A DNA stretch of 64,000 nt from Caballeronia sp. SBC1 (GTDB taxonomy: Bacteria > Pseudomonadota > Gammaproteobacteria > Burkholderiales > Burkholderiaceae): NCBI RefSeq assembly GCF_011493005.1, contig NZ_CP049156.1, positions 434,001 through 498,000 of the forward strand, written 5' to 3'. Numbering within the stretch: the stretch's first letter is position 1; every line of letters starts with the position of its first letter. Position numbers and translations under genes: made by a program. Below, one piece after another: positions 1 through 9,155 of this stretch. A model generated the notes under the pieces. That model had not been told where the DNA came from, searched no databases, and worked only from the letters and a program-made list of their open reading frames with translations.

Positions 1-402
1 ACGTACGGTGTTGGCGCGAACTACGCGATTGGTCCGGTGACAGTCGGCGGTGCATGGACGCAAAGCCGCTTCCAGTTCGCAGTGGGCGATTCCACAGCGC
101 GCTTCAACAACTATGAAGTGAATGCACGTTATGCACTGACGCCGGCATTGGCACTTGGCGCAGCGTATACGTACACCGACGTGAAGGGCTACACCACGGG
201 CGCGAACAACAACGGCCACGAGAAATTCCACCAGTTCGGTTTGCAGACCGACTACTCGTTGTCCAAGCGCACGGACATCTACGCGGAAGGCGTGGTTCAG
301 CTTGCTAAGCAGGGTGCCGAAGCACAGATTTACAGCACGGGCAACTCAGCCGCTCATGGCAACCAAGTAGTGGTTACGACGGGTATTCGTCACCGCTTCT
401 AA
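1..402 (+). CDS. Gram-negative porin, C-terminal part (cut by window edge)
   Basis: An open frame enters from the left edge and ends at a stop at 400-402. The visible 133 residues alternate short polar turns and amphipathic strands (e.g. YALTPALALGAAYTYTDV) and end in IRHRF, a terminal phenylalanine typical of outer-membrane beta-barrels read by the BAM complex. This matches the end of the trimeric general porins (OmpC-like) that are abundant in Burkholderia and mediate passive diffusion of small solutes. The start and signal peptide lie outside the window. A clear terminator follows. The barrel assignment is secure; the exact porin type is not resolvable. Confidence 0.85.
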   Translation, partial: TYGVGANYAIGPVTVGGAWTQSRFQFAVGDSTARFNNYEVNARYALTPALALGAAYTYTDVKGYTTGANNNGHEKFHQFGLQTDYSLSKRTDIYAEGVVQLAKQGAEAQIYSTGNSAAHGNQVVVTTGIRHRF

Positions 403-426
403 ATTGCTGAAAGTTTGACGTTGTAA

Positions 427-454
427 CGAAAAGGCGCCGAGAGGCGCCTTTTCG
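427..454 (+). terminator. Intrinsic terminator of the porin gene
   Basis: A 12-bp perfect stem (CGAAAAGGCGCC / GGCGCCTTTTCG) with a 4-nt loop and a T run in the 3' arm lies 25 bp after the porin stop. The A/T flanks make it potentially bidirectional. Confidence 0.8.
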
Positions 455-626
455 CATTTCCGGTCTCGTATCGGCTATCTGGATTCATGGGTAAAGGCGG
501 GGCGCGCAAAATGCACTACTATGGCGCGTCGATGAGCCTGTGCTTATTACTCTCGTCCTTCGCGGCGGTAGGCAGACGATAAGCAGACGACTCGTCCACT
601 AGTCAGTCACCCAAGGGAGAGCAAAC

Positions 627-1088
627 ATGTTCACGAGATTCAGTCTGCGTAACAGCGTGTTGGGTTTGAGCGTGGTGTTGATGTCGTCCGTTGCGTCAAT
701 GGCATCGAACTCAGCGTTCGCCGATACCGTCGCTTTGCAAGCGAACCTGCAGCCGTCGAGTGAAGTGCCGCCGCGCGTGAGCAAGGGGCACGGCGTGCTG
801 AAAGCCACCTTCGACACCACGACCAAGACGCTGCAGTGGACCATCACGTACGCCGATTTGTCGGGTCCTGCGACCATGGCCCATTTCCACGGCCCTGCGC
901 CCGTGGGACAGAACGCGAAGGTGCAGGTTGCTATCGACAAGAACGCGCTGCCTAGTCCTATCACCGGGCAGGCTACGCTTTCGGAGCAACAGGCCACTGA
1001 TCTGTTGGCCGGCCAGTACTACTTCAATATCCATACCGAGCAGAACCCGACGGGAGAGATTCGCGGGCAGGTCATGCCGGCGAACTGA
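627..1088 (+). CDS. Secreted CHRD domain protein
   Basis: 153 residues. The first 32 form a signal peptide (basic start, hydrophobic core, SAFA before DT). The rest, about residues 34-153, is a CHRD domain: it begins VALQANLQPSSEVPP and carries the family's MAHFHGPA and YFNIHTEQNPTGEIRGQV segments. CHRD domains occur in animal chordin and in many bacterial exported proteins of unknown role. A good ribosome site (AAGGGAG at 613-619) precedes the ATG by seven bases. It is monocistronic between the porin terminator and a hydrolase gene. The function in bacteria is not established, so only the family and export are claimed. Confidence 0.85.
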   Translation: MFTRFSLRNSVLGLSVVLMSSVASMASNSAFADTVALQANLQPSSEVPPRVSKGHGVLKATFDTTTKTLQWTITYADLSGPATMAHFHGPAPVGQNAKVQVAIDKNALPSPITGQATLSEQQATDLLAGQYYFNIHTEQNPTGEIRGQVMPAN

Positions 1089-1186
1089 AGTCATCCGGCA
1101 AATAGCGCGGCTCTAGTGACACACGGCATGACATACAGCTTCCCGGGCGATCGTATGATCGACGATCACCTAAAAGAGGAGCCGCG

Positions 1187-2113
1187 ATGAGTTGGCAAAG
1201 CGAGCTGGCGTGCTGGGTTTTACGGCGCTGGACGCGTCCCGAGACGGCGAAGCCGGGAATTGATGCCGCCCGCGCCCGCGCGATAACGTCAAAACGCGTA
1301 TGGTCACCGAAGGTCCCCGCTGGCTGGCGCCTCGTTGAGCGGTATGGCGAGCATGATGCGCCGTTGCGCGGCGAATGGCTAACGCCTGAGAAGCCGTCTG
1401 ATATCACGATGCTCTATCTGCACGGCGGCGGGTATTACTTCTGCTCGCCCGCTACGCATCGGGGGATCGTTTTCCCTTTTGCAAGGCGCTCAGGCGCGCG
1501 CACTTTTTCCCTCGACTACCGGCTCACGCCGGAACACCCGTTTCCGGCGGCGCTGGATGACGCGCTGGCGGCGTATCGAAGACTGGTGGCCGATGGCGTG
1601 TCGCCTGCGCGTTTGGTCATCGCTGGAGATTCAGCAGGCGGTGGACTTGCACTGGCCACGTTGCTCGCTCTACGCGACGCGGGCGACCCGCTGCCGGCCG
1701 GCGCGGTGATGTTTTCGCCATGGACGGACCTGGCGGCGACCGGCGCGTCGATCACGACCAACGAGGGCCGCGATCCCATGTTCCACGGCAGGGCGTTCGC
1801 GCCGGTGGGGAAGTTTTATGCGGGAGAAACCGACGTGCGTCATCCGTACGTGTCGCCGCTATATGGGCGGTTCGGCGGATTGCCGCCGCTATTTTTCCAG
1901 GTCGGCGATACCGAAGTGCTGTTCGACGACTCCACACGCGCAGCGGAGAAAGCCCGCGCGGCCGGCGTGCGTGTAGAACTCAACATCTGGCCGAAGATGC
2001 CGCACGTCTTCCAGATGTTCGCGCCGTTCGTGCCAGAGGCGAACCGCGCGCTGGAGCAGGCGGCGGAATTCGTGCGCCGGGTGACCGCTCCGCAGGCCGT
2101 GGAAACACCATAA
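1187..2113 (+). CDS. Alpha/beta hydrolase, hormone-sensitive-lipase type esterase
   Basis: 308 residues, normal for the bacterial HSL (family IV) esterases. Visible signatures are the oxyanion-hole motif HGGGYYF (about residue 81), the nucleophile elbow GDSAGGG (about residue 147), an acid in VGDTEVLFDD and the catalytic histidine in MPHVF near residue 275. It should hydrolyse short acyl esters in the cytoplasm, as no signal peptide is visible. The ATG follows an AAAAGAGGA ribosome site at 1172-1180. It converges with the EcsC-like gene 13 bp downstream. Substrate unknown. Confidence 0.85.
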   Translation: MSWQSELACWVLRRWTRPETAKPGIDAARARAITSKRVWSPKVPAGWRLVERYGEHDAPLRGEWLTPEKPSDITMLYLHGGGYYFCSPATHRGIVFPFARRSGARTFSLDYRLTPEHPFPAALDDALAAYRRLVADGVSPARLVIAGDSAGGGLALATLLALRDAGDPLPAGAVMFSPWTDLAATGASITTNEGRDPMFHGRAFAPVGKFYAGETDVRHPYVSPLYGRFGGLPPLFFQVGDTEVLFDDSTRAAEKARAAGVRVELNIWPKMPHVFQMFAPFVPEANRALEQAAEFVRRVTAPQAVETP

Positions 2114-2126
2114 ACAAGCTAGCGGT

Positions 2127-2969
2127 TCACTTCCCGCTCGCTATATCGATGGTCTGAAAAGCGCGCTCGACCGCCAGTTGCCCGTATTGGCGCTCCAGCC
2201 GGCGCACGGTGAAATGTCCGTGCGCCATCTGCTGAAAGTGATCGATGAAGACCGTATTGACCATGGCGCCGAGCACTGCGCCGATTGCCGGGATTGACTT
2301 GGCGGCGACTTGCTCGCTCACCTGCACCGAAAACCGCGACGCCACCGTCTGCAAGAATTTGAGCAGCGCGGTCGAACCGTGTGCGCTCAATCCCTTCGAC
2401 GCAATCTCGCTCGTCGCTTTCGATACCGACTGCGCGAGCGTCCCACGCACGATGAAATAGCCGATATCGGCGGCATCGTCGCTCGAACTCGGGCCGCCCA
2501 TGCCGAGCACCATCAAACATTGCAACTGGGTATCGATCAGATGCACGTCTTCGCCCTCGCTGCGCGCAATGTCGCAAATCGAGCGAAACATCAGCGTCGT
2601 CGTGACGGGTAATTCCACCGGCAGCGCGAACAGTCCAAACGCGCCGCCGGCCGCTCCCGTGGTCGCGACCGCCAGCTTGTGCATCAGGTTGTGCGGTTTT
2701 TCGGGCGGCAGCACAACGCCGTCGACCGTACTTTTGCTGAGCGTGCGCAATGCGAGTTGCAGGCATTTCTTGAGCGCGGCCTGCGTTGCTTCGTCGACTT
2801 TTTCCTGAGCGACGTTCGGCATTTTCGACATCAGCTTTTCGATGGGCGAGCCGACCAGACTCGCGAGTTTCATCGTGAGCGAGGGGCTTTCCAGCGCCTC
2901 TTTGGCACGGCGCAAGGTCGCGAGATCTTCCTGCGAGAGGGGCGAAGCGGCGATGGGCGTCGGTTCCAT
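2127..2969 (-). CDS. EcsC family protein
   Basis: Reads about 280 residues from the ATG at 2969; an in-frame ATG exists upstream at 3056, but the extra 29 residues look non-native and would overlap the operator of the divergent exporter. The sequence matches the EcsC family: an N-terminal helical segment, then a glycine-rich hydrophobic stretch (TGAAGGAFGLFALPVELPVTT) around residues 105-130 and the SICDIARSEGED helix. B. subtilis EcsC is encoded with the EcsAB transporter, but the biochemical role of the family is unknown. No neighbour here suggests a partner. The family assignment is good; the start is uncertain. Confidence 0.75.
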   Translation of the reverse strand: MEPTPIAASPLSQEDLATLRRAKEALESPSLTMKLASLVGSPIEKLMSKMPNVAQEKVDEATQAALKKCLQLALRTLSKSTVDGVVLPPEKPHNLMHKLAVATTGAAGGAFGLFALPVELPVTTTLMFRSICDIARSEGEDVHLIDTQLQCLMVLGMGGPSSSDDAADIGYFIVRGTLAQSVSKATSEIASKGLSAHGSTALLKFLQTVASRFSVQVSEQVAAKSIPAIGAVLGAMVNTVFIDHFQQMAHGHFTVRRLERQYGQLAVERAFQTIDIASGK

Positions 2970-3004
2970 GGCAATTTTAGAAAAGGTTAAGAAGGCGTCT
3001 GGCC

Positions 3005-3041
3005 TTGGATTAGAGCCTTTCGCCGTGCTATGATTCCCGTT
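3005..3041 (+). promoter_or_regulatory. Predicted promoter of the MFS-marR operon
   Basis: A -35 TTGGAT (3005-3010) and a -10 TATGAT (3029-3034) are separated by 18 bp, giving a start near 3041, immediately upstream of the TTGACTAGTCAA palindrome. Inferred from sequence only. The ATG at 3030 lies inside the -10, which supports the downstream ATG at 3075 as the transporter start. Confidence 0.45.
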
Positions 3042-3044
3042 CTG

Positions 3045-3056
3045 TTGACTAGTCAA
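3045..3056. promoter_or_regulatory. Perfect 12-bp palindrome, candidate MarR operator
   Basis: TTGACTAGTCAA is a perfect inverted repeat just downstream of the predicted start site. Its size and TTGA..TCAA arms resemble MarR-family operators, and a MarR gene ends the same operon, so autorepression relieved by an effector is the simplest reading. Inference. Confidence 0.5.
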
Positions 3057-3074
3057 TCATTGCGGTATCAAAAA

Positions 3075-4673
3075 ATGGCCGTCCATACTGCCGAGCATCA
3101 CTCAGCGGGGCAAGTGCTCCCGTTTCGCGAATCGCTGATGGCGATGCTGGGCGTCTGCTTCGTGACCATGCTGGTCGCGCTCGATCAAACCGTGGTCGGC
3201 ACAGCGTTGCCCACCATCGTCGCCGAACTCAGGGGTTTTGACCTCTACGCCTGGGTCGCCACGTCGTATTTGCTCACGTCCGTCATCACCGTGCCTATTT
3301 TCGGCCGGCTTGGCGACTATTACGGGCGCAAACCGTTCGTGATTGCGTCCATTGTCGTGTTTACCGTCGCATCCGCACTTTGCGGCCTCGCCAACAACAT
3401 GCTTTTCCTCGTGCTCGCGCGCGGCCTTCAGGGCATTGGCGGCGGCATGCTGGTTGGCACCGCGTTTGCCTGCATCGCCGATCTCTTTCCTGACTCCGTC
3501 GTGCGCCTTCGCTGGCAGGTGATGATGAGTTCGGCGTTTGGTATTGCAAACGCGGTCGGTCCGTCGCTTGGCGGGATTCTGACCCAATATTACGGCTGGC
3601 GCTCCGTGTTCTACGTGAATTTGCCGGTCGGTTTGCTGTCGGTGTTTTTCGTCTGGCGCTTCCTTCCGCATCTTCGGCACGTCAAGCATGAAGGCAAGAT
3701 GCGTCTGGACTGGCAAGGCGCGGGCCTGATCGCGATTGCGCTCGGTTCGCTGCAATTGTTTGTCGAAATGCTGCCGAAGCATGGGCTGTCGGCGCAGTCG
3801 CTGATGCTGCTCGTTGTTAGCGTTGCGTCCAGTTTCGCGCTTTGGAAGTGGGAACGGCGCTGCGATTACGCCATTCTTCCCATCGATATGTTCCGCAACA
3901 AGAGTCTGTCCGCGCTCTTCACGCTGGCGATTCTTGGCGGTTTCAGCATGTTTTCGCTGCTGTTTTACGCGCCTCTGCTGTTTCAGGGCGGTTTTGGCAT
4001 GTCGCCGAAAGACGCCGGCCTGATGATCACGCCGCTGGTGGTGTTCATTACGATCGGCAGTATTGTGAACGGCCGGATCGTGACACGCGTCAAGAATCCC
4101 AACGCAATGCTGTTCGTCGGTTTCGCGCTGCTCGCGCTGGCGTGTCTCGGCGTGGTGATCGCCACGCGCTCAATGCCGCGTCCGTTGTTGATGACGTTCA
4201 TGGTGCTGGGCGGAATGGGGCTGGGTTTTGTCATGCCGAACCTCACCGTGTTCGCGCAATTGACCGCGGGAAGGGAACATCTGGGGATTGCGACGGCGCT
4301 GCTGCAGTCGCTGCGCATGATTGGCGGGATGATCGGCACGGCGCTGACGGGCACGCTGATCAGCCACCTGTACGCGAGCGGCGTGCATCTTTCACTCGAT
4401 AAAGACAACGCGACTCACTGGTTCAGCGATCTGAGCGATCCGCAGATTCTCATCAACCACGACGCTCAAACCACGCTGCTTTCGCAACTCGCGGCCGCGG
4501 GTCATAACGGCGCGATGCTGCTTGAATCGGCACGCGAGTCGCTGGTTGCGGCCATTCACATTGGTCTGGCGGTTGCGGCGGTTGTAGCGGTGCTGGCCGT
4601 ATGGCAATCGCGTCGCGTACCGCCAATACGATTGAAGGGCGCGAAGATTGAACCGGCGGTCATGGCCGAATGA
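3075..4673 (+). CDS. DHA2-family (14-helix) MFS drug exporter
   Basis: 532 residues from the ATG at 3075 (547 from 3030). The sequence is almost wholly hydrophobic helices. LDQTVVGTALPTI (about residue 37) is the DHA2/EmrB-QacA motif D1 in helix 1, and GRLGDYYGRKP (about residue 76) is the MFS motif A loop. The length fits 14 transmembrane segments, so a proton-driven efflux pump in the inner membrane is expected. No EmrA-type membrane-fusion gene is adjacent. The stop overlaps the ATG of the MarR regulator by 4 bp (ATGA), indicating translational coupling. Substrate unknown. Confidence 0.88.
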   Translation: MAVHTAEHHSAGQVLPFRESLMAMLGVCFVTMLVALDQTVVGTALPTIVAELRGFDLYAWVATSYLLTSVITVPIFGRLGDYYGRKPFVIASIVVFTVASALCGLANNMLFLVLARGLQGIGGGMLVGTAFACIADLFPDSVVRLRWQVMMSSAFGIANAVGPSLGGILTQYYGWRSVFYVNLPVGLLSVFFVWRFLPHLRHVKHEGKMRLDWQGAGLIAIALGSLQLFVEMLPKHGLSAQSLMLLVVSVASSFALWKWERRCDYAILPIDMFRNKSLSALFTLAILGGFSMFSLLFYAPLLFQGGFGMSPKDAGLMITPLVVFITIGSIVNGRIVTRVKNPNAMLFVGFALLALACLGVVIATRSMPRPLLMTFMVLGGMGLGFVMPNLTVFAQLTAGREHLGIATALLQSLRMIGGMIGTALTGTLISHLYASGVHLSLDKDNATHWFSDLSDPQILINHDAQTTLLSQLAAAGHNGAMLLESARESLVAAIHIGLAVAAVVAVLAVWQSRRVPPIRLKGAKIEPAVMAE

Positions 4674-5278
4674 GCTCAATAGCAGACAGTAAGCACGCGA
4701 AGAGCCCCGCGGGTACAAACGACGCGCAAACGCGCAACACCGAAGCAATCAGCATTAAAGCAGTCGGCCCGGAACCAATCAGCATGGACGAAACGGAACG
4801 TATCGCCTTCATACAGCAGTTCGGGCGCACTTATCGTGCGTTCATGCAGGCGTTCGAAATGCAGGTCGGCCATCCCATGCCGCGCTGGCGCATCCTGCTC
4901 GCGCTGCACGATCACGCCGGTGAGTTGTCGCAGAAGCGGCTGGTGGAACGGTTGCGCGTGGACCCGGGCGCGCTCACGCGGCAGTTGAAGACGCTGGAGG
5001 CGCTGGGCTGGATTGCGCGCAGTGTTGATCAGCGTGACAACCGGGTATCGAACGTGGTCCTCACCGACGCCGGCCGTGCCGTCACCGAAGCCGGTATGCC
5101 GCGCCGCAATGAGTTCCTACACGAGACACTTTCAACGCTTCCCGACGACGCCGTCACGGCGCTCTCCGGCGCGCTGCGCGCGCTAGAGCAACGGATTCAG
5201 GAAGTTGCCGCTGGAACGGCCGAGGTGAGCGGCACGATGAGCGGCACCGACAGTGCCGCTCTTCCGGACGACGCCTAG
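4670..5278 (+). CDS. MarR family transcriptional regulator
   Basis: 202 residues. The central part, about residues 40-140, is the winged helix: RWRILLALHDHAGELSQKRLVERLRVDPGALTRQLKTLEALGWIARSVDQRDNR carries the recognition helix and the basic D-x-R-D-x-R wing typical of MarR. The N-terminal 35 residues and the C-terminal tail are low complexity. It overlaps the exporter by 4 bp, so it is almost certainly its local regulator; the TTGACTAGTCAA palindrome at the operon promoter is the likely target. Effector unknown. It converges with the deaminase gene, overlapping it by 4 bp. Confidence 0.9.
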   Translation: MSSIADSKHAKSPAGTNDAQTRNTEAISIKAVGPEPISMDETERIAFIQQFGRTYRAFMQAFEMQVGHPMPRWRILLALHDHAGELSQKRLVERLRVDPGALTRQLKTLEALGWIARSVDQRDNRVSNVVLTDAGRAVTEAGMPRRNEFLHETLSTLPDDAVTALSGALRALEQRIQEVAAGTAEVSGTMSGTDSAALPDDA

Positions 5279-6549
5279 AACGACGTTTCGATCACTTCCT
5301 TCACGCGATATTTTGTATCGAGGACCAGGATCTGGCGCCATTTGTCGAACGTCAGGCAGGGGTGCGATATGTCGAACGCGATCATGTCGCCGACCTTGAT
5401 GTCGTCGCCCGGCTTGATCCGCAGATACGCGTGCTGGTCCATCATGCCGAAGATTTCCCAGCCTTCGTCCGTTGTGATGTCGCGCGGCCACTGCGTGCCG
5501 GGACGGAAATGCCGAGCGGGTTCGGGCATGCCGGAGTCGAAGGCGGCATCGCGTTTGCCCATGCCGATAATCACGCGATCCGGCTCCGGAATCGACTGCA
5601 CGTAAGCCCACAATTGCAGCGCCGGTTTCAACCCTTCGCCCATTTTCTTCGCGATCGGGTTGCGCGCGAAAATCTCGTTCTGCGCTTTCTTGTACACACC
5701 CACGTCGTGCGTCAGATAGCAGCCCGGACGCAGGATGACCTCGATGGCATCGCTATTCGCTTTCGCGAATTCATCGGCGACCACGTCATACCACGCCGAT
5801 CCCGCGCCCGAGAGAATGGCCGGCTTGCGCTCGATCTTGCCATCGGCGACCAGTGCGCGCGTCACGTCCACCGCGTTCTGCAGGAACGCCCGTACCTTCG
5901 GTTCGTCCTGCAGCACACCCTCATACAATTCCACGCCCGTGAGCTTCACGGCATTGGGCCAGCGTGCAATGGCGGCCAGCACCGCGTCGCGCTGCGCGTC
6001 GTCGCGAATACCCGTTCGGCCGCCCGCCACGCCTAGCTCCAGCAGCACGTTCACCTGCTTGTTCACATCGCCGAAAAACGCGCCGAGCTGATCGACGTTA
6101 TCGGCAGAATCGACAAGACAATGGAACTCGAAACTGGGATCGGTGAGCAACTCCGCGATCATGCCCATGTTGCGCTTGCCGACCAATTGGTTGGCCATCA
6201 GCACGCGCTGCACACCGCCGCGATACGCCGCGCGCACTTGGTGCGCGGTGGCAAGCGTGATGCCCCACGCGCCCGCTTCCAGCTGGCGGCGGAACAATTG
6301 CGGCGCCATGGTCGTCTTGCCGTGCGGCGCGAGTTTGACGCCGTATTCGGCCACGAAGGCCTGCATCCACTTCAGGTTGTGCTCGATCCGGTCCGCGTAC
6401 AGCACGGCGGCCGGCAGGCTCACGTCCTCGTCCAGCAGATTCCAGTCAAGGCGCGCGGCGTCCACGAGATGCACGCTGACGCCCGGCACCATGCCCAGAC
6501 CCTTGCCGAAAGGGTCGATCGTCGCGCTTTGATAGTTTGTAACTTTCAT
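5275..6549 (-). CDS. PLP-dependent amino acid deaminase, D-serine dehydratase-like (DSD1 family)
   Basis: 424 residues of the fold-type III (alanine racemase-like) DSD1 family. VKLAPHGKTTMAPQ holds the PLP lysine (K78), and the C-terminal HPC at 396-398 matches the His-x-Cys zinc pair of eukaryotic-type D-serine dehydratases. The family removes the amino group from D-serine or related D-amino acids, giving a keto acid through an enamine. Divergent from an RpiR regulator that leads an operon with D-aminoacylase and RidA, it fits D-amino-acid catabolism. The exact substrate cannot be read from the sequence. Confidence 0.82.
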   Translation of the reverse strand: MKVTNYQSATIDPFGKGLGMVPGVSVHLVDAARLDWNLLDEDVSLPAAVLYADRIEHNLKWMQAFVAEYGVKLAPHGKTTMAPQLFRRQLEAGAWGITLATAHQVRAAYRGGVQRVLMANQLVGKRNMGMIAELLTDPSFEFHCLVDSADNVDQLGAFFGDVNKQVNVLLELGVAGGRTGIRDDAQRDAVLAAIARWPNAVKLTGVELYEGVLQDEPKVRAFLQNAVDVTRALVADGKIERKPAILSGAGSAWYDVVADEFAKANSDAIEVILRPGCYLTHDVGVYKKAQNEIFARNPIAKKMGEGLKPALQLWAYVQSIPEPDRVIIGMGKRDAAFDSGMPEPARHFRPGTQWPRDITTDEGWEIFGMMDQHAYLRIKPGDDIKVGDMIAFDISHPCLTFDKWRQILVLDTKYRVKEVIETSF

Positions 6550-6620
6550 GTGCTGCTACTCCATCGTTCGTTTGTATAGAGTCAGGGGCTTGTATGGATG
6601 CTATCGATTCAATATCGAGA

Positions 6621-6657
6621 TTGACTCGACAATGGTACAGAAAGTACGATGCCCGAG
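6621..6657 (+). promoter_or_regulatory. Predicted promoter of the RpiR-D-aminoacylase-RidA operon
   Basis: TTGACT (6621-6626) and TACGAT (6645-6650) with an 18-bp spacer. Two GTAC tetramers sit in the spacer/-10 region (6635-6638, 6644-6647) and a third at 6671-6674; they could be parts of a regulator site. Prediction only. Confidence 0.4.
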
Positions 6658-6697
6658 ACATTGTTATTTAGTACCACGCTTGGAAAAAAGGGTCTCA

Positions 6698-7609
6698 ATG
6701 AACGTTTCGTCCGAACCGCCCGCCTTCGATATCGTTGCCCGGATTGCCGAGCGCGCGCCCGAATTGCGCACGGCGGAACGGAAGGTCGCGGCGCTTATTC
6801 TCGACGATTTGACCGGTGCATCGCGTGCCAGCATTGGCGCGCTCGCAAAAAAAGCCGACGTCAGCATTGCGACCGTGACGCGTTTTGCGAAGGCGGTCGG
6901 TTGCCAGGACGTGCGCGAGCTTAAATTGCGGCTGGCTCAGGCGGCGGCGGTCGGCCAGCGATTCTTGCGCGGCAGTTCGTACGACGAAACAGACAAAGAC
7001 GATCCTGCTGATTCGCTCGCCGCCCGTATTTTCGACGACATCCAGACCACGCTCGCCCACAATCGCGGCGCGCTGCGAGCGGCGCCGATTGCCGCCGCCG
7101 CCGATGCGCTCGCCGATGCGCAGATGATCTACGTCTTCGGCATGGGCGGCGGGTCGACCGCTTTAGCCGATGAAATGCGCTTCCGCCTCGTCCGGTTGGG
7201 GCGGCCGGTGGCGTCATATCAGGACGGCTTATTGCAGCGGATGGTTGCCGCGACGCTTTCGCGCGAGCATGTGGTAGTGGCGTTATCGGTGACGGGGCAG
7301 ACACCCGAAATGGTCGAAAGCTGCAGGATCGCGCGGGAATATGGCGCGCGTGTGATTGCGCTGACCGCTCCCGCGTCGCCGCTGGCGCAATTGGCCAACT
7401 GGCTGATTCCGATCATCGCGAACGAAACCGATTTTATCTACAAGCCGTCGACGTCCCGCTACGCCATGTTGATGGCGCTCGATCTGCTCGTCACCGAACT
7501 TGCCGTGAAGCAGGGCGAGACGAGCCGCGAGCTTTTGCGGCGCATGAAACACGCGCTGGATGCTTATCGAGGCGGCGGTGTCGATGAGCGTCAGCCTTTG
7601 GGCGATTGA
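6698..7609 (+). CDS. RpiR family transcriptional regulator (HTH-SIS)
   Basis: 303 residues from the ATG at 6698, chosen because AAGGG (6688-6692) lies five bases upstream and because the open frame before it has no family resemblance. The N-terminal HTH (residues about 10-85) contains LTGASRASIGALAKKADVSIATVTRFAKAVGC, the RpiR recognition region. The SIS sugar/metabolite-binding fold follows (about residues 125-260: IYVFGMGGGSTALADEMRFRL, VVVALSVTGQTPEMVE). It is followed by D-aminoacylase and RidA and is divergent from the deaminase, so it probably controls both in response to a D-amino acid or N-acyl derivative. That effector is inferred. Confidence 0.88.
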   Translation: MNVSSEPPAFDIVARIAERAPELRTAERKVAALILDDLTGASRASIGALAKKADVSIATVTRFAKAVGCQDVRELKLRLAQAAAVGQRFLRGSSYDETDKDDPADSLAARIFDDIQTTLAHNRGALRAAPIAAAADALADAQMIYVFGMGGGSTALADEMRFRLVRLGRPVASYQDGLLQRMVAATLSREHVVVALSVTGQTPEMVESCRIAREYGARVIALTAPASPLAQLANWLIPIIANETDFIYKPSTSRYAMLMALDLLVTELAVKQGETSRELLRRMKHALDAYRGGGVDERQPLGD

Positions 7610-7651
7610 CCGGCTTCCGGGCAAAACGCGCGAATTTTTGGGAGATGAAGC

Positions 7652-9136
7652 ATGGCATCGGAAGGTGGTGAACACGTCGATACGCTGATCAAAGGCGCAC
7701 GGATGATCGACGGAACGGGCGCGCCCGCGTTTCAGGGCGATCTGGCCGTGAAGGATGGCCGGATTGTCGCGATCGGCGAGCTGACTGGCTGGACGGCGGA
7801 GAACGTCGTGGAGGCGGAGGGGCGGGTGCTGGCGCCGGGTTTTATCGATGTCCATACGCACGACGATACCCAGGTCATTCGATCGCCGCAGATGTTGCCG
7901 AAGATATCGCAAGGCATAACGACGGTGGTTGTTGGCAATTGCGGCATCAGCGCGTCGCCGGTGACGTTGAAGGGCGAGCCGCCTGATCCAATGAATTTGC
8001 TCGGCGCTCAGGGCGATTTTCAGTATCCAACCTTTGCGGCTTATATCGATGCCGTGAATGAGGCGCGTCCAGCGGTGAATGTGGGCGCGCTGATCGGGCA
8101 CACGGCGTTGCGCAACAATCATATGGACCGGCTGGATCGCGGGGCATCGGCTGAGGAAATCGATGGCATGCGCGCGCAGTTGGAAGAAGCGTTGTCGCAT
8201 GGCGCGCTTGGGTTGAGCAGCGGTCTTGCCTACGGTTCGGCATTCAGCGCACCGCCGGAAGAAGTGATGGCGCTGGCGGAACCGCTCGCCAACGCGGGCG
8301 CGTTGTACACCACGCACATGCGCACTGAATTCGACGCGATTCTCGACGCAATGGATGAGGCGTATCGGGTGGGAAAGCACGCGCGTATTCCTGTTGTGAT
8401 CTCGCATTTGAAGTGCGCCGGACCGTCTAACTGGGGGCGCAGCGCCGAGGTTTTGAAGTCGCTTGAAAACACGCGCGAGGGTCAGCCGGTTGGATGCGAT
8501 TGTTATCCGTACAACCGGAGTTCATCGACGCTCGATTTGAAGCAGGTCACCGGCGATATCGACATCACGATCACGTGGTCGGAACCGCATCCGGAGATGG
8601 CGGGCAAACTGATTTCCGCGATTGCCGCTGAGTGGGGCGTGACGCAGCAGGAGGCGGGCAAGCGCTTGCAGCCGGCGGGCGCGGTTTATCACAACATGTC
8701 GGAGGACGATGTGCGACGGATTCTGTCGCACCCGGCAACCATGGTCGGTTCCGATGGTTTGCCCAACGATCCGTTGCCGCATCCGCGTTTGTGGGGTGCG
8801 TTTCCGCGCGTGTTGGGGCATTACGCGCGCGATACCTCGCTGATTGCGCTCGAGGAAGCGGTGCGCAAGATGACGGGGTTATCGGCGCGGCGGTTTGGGT
8901 TGTCGGAGCGCGGCGAATTGCGCGTGGGGTATCACGCGGATCTGGTTCTTTTCGATGCCGACAAGGTCAGCGATACCGCCACGTTTGTTGAGCCGCGACA
9001 GGCGGCGGATGGGATTGATGCAGTTTGGGTGAATGGCGTGCTTTCGTATTTCGATCATGCTGTGACCGGATTGCGGGCGGGACATTTTGTGGCGCGTGGC
9101 GAGGGTTCGAAACTCGATGCGCTCGGGCAGTTTTGA
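7652..9136 (+). CDS. N-acyl-D-amino-acid deacylase (D-aminoacylase)
   Basis: 494 residues, the usual length of D-aminoacylases in the amidohydrolase superfamily. Metal-site signatures are visible: VHTHDD with H68 and H70, VVGNCGIS with the bridging cysteine C97, THMRTE and ISHLKCAG histidines, and MVGSDGLP with the catalytic aspartate. The enzyme cleaves N-acyl-D-amino acids to a free D-amino acid and a carboxylate in the cytosol. A GGGAGATGA ribosome site precedes the ATG. It sits between the RpiR gene and ridA, 19 bp from the latter, so the three are cotranscribed. Preference (neutral, acidic or basic side chain) is not determinable. Confidence 0.9.
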   Translation: MASEGGEHVDTLIKGARMIDGTGAPAFQGDLAVKDGRIVAIGELTGWTAENVVEAEGRVLAPGFIDVHTHDDTQVIRSPQMLPKISQGITTVVVGNCGISASPVTLKGEPPDPMNLLGAQGDFQYPTFAAYIDAVNEARPAVNVGALIGHTALRNNHMDRLDRGASAEEIDGMRAQLEEALSHGALGLSSGLAYGSAFSAPPEEVMALAEPLANAGALYTTHMRTEFDAILDAMDEAYRVGKHARIPVVISHLKCAGPSNWGRSAEVLKSLENTREGQPVGCDCYPYNRSSSTLDLKQVTGDIDITITWSEPHPEMAGKLISAIAAEWGVTQQEAGKRLQPAGAVYHNMSEDDVRRILSHPATMVGSDGLPNDPLPHPRLWGAFPRVLGHYARDTSLIALEEAVRKMTGLSARRFGLSERGELRVGYHADLVLFDADKVSDTATFVEPRQAADGIDAVWVNGVLSYFDHAVTGLRAGHFVARGEGSKLDALGQF

Positions 9137-9155
9137 TTAACGTTGAGGATTTGAA

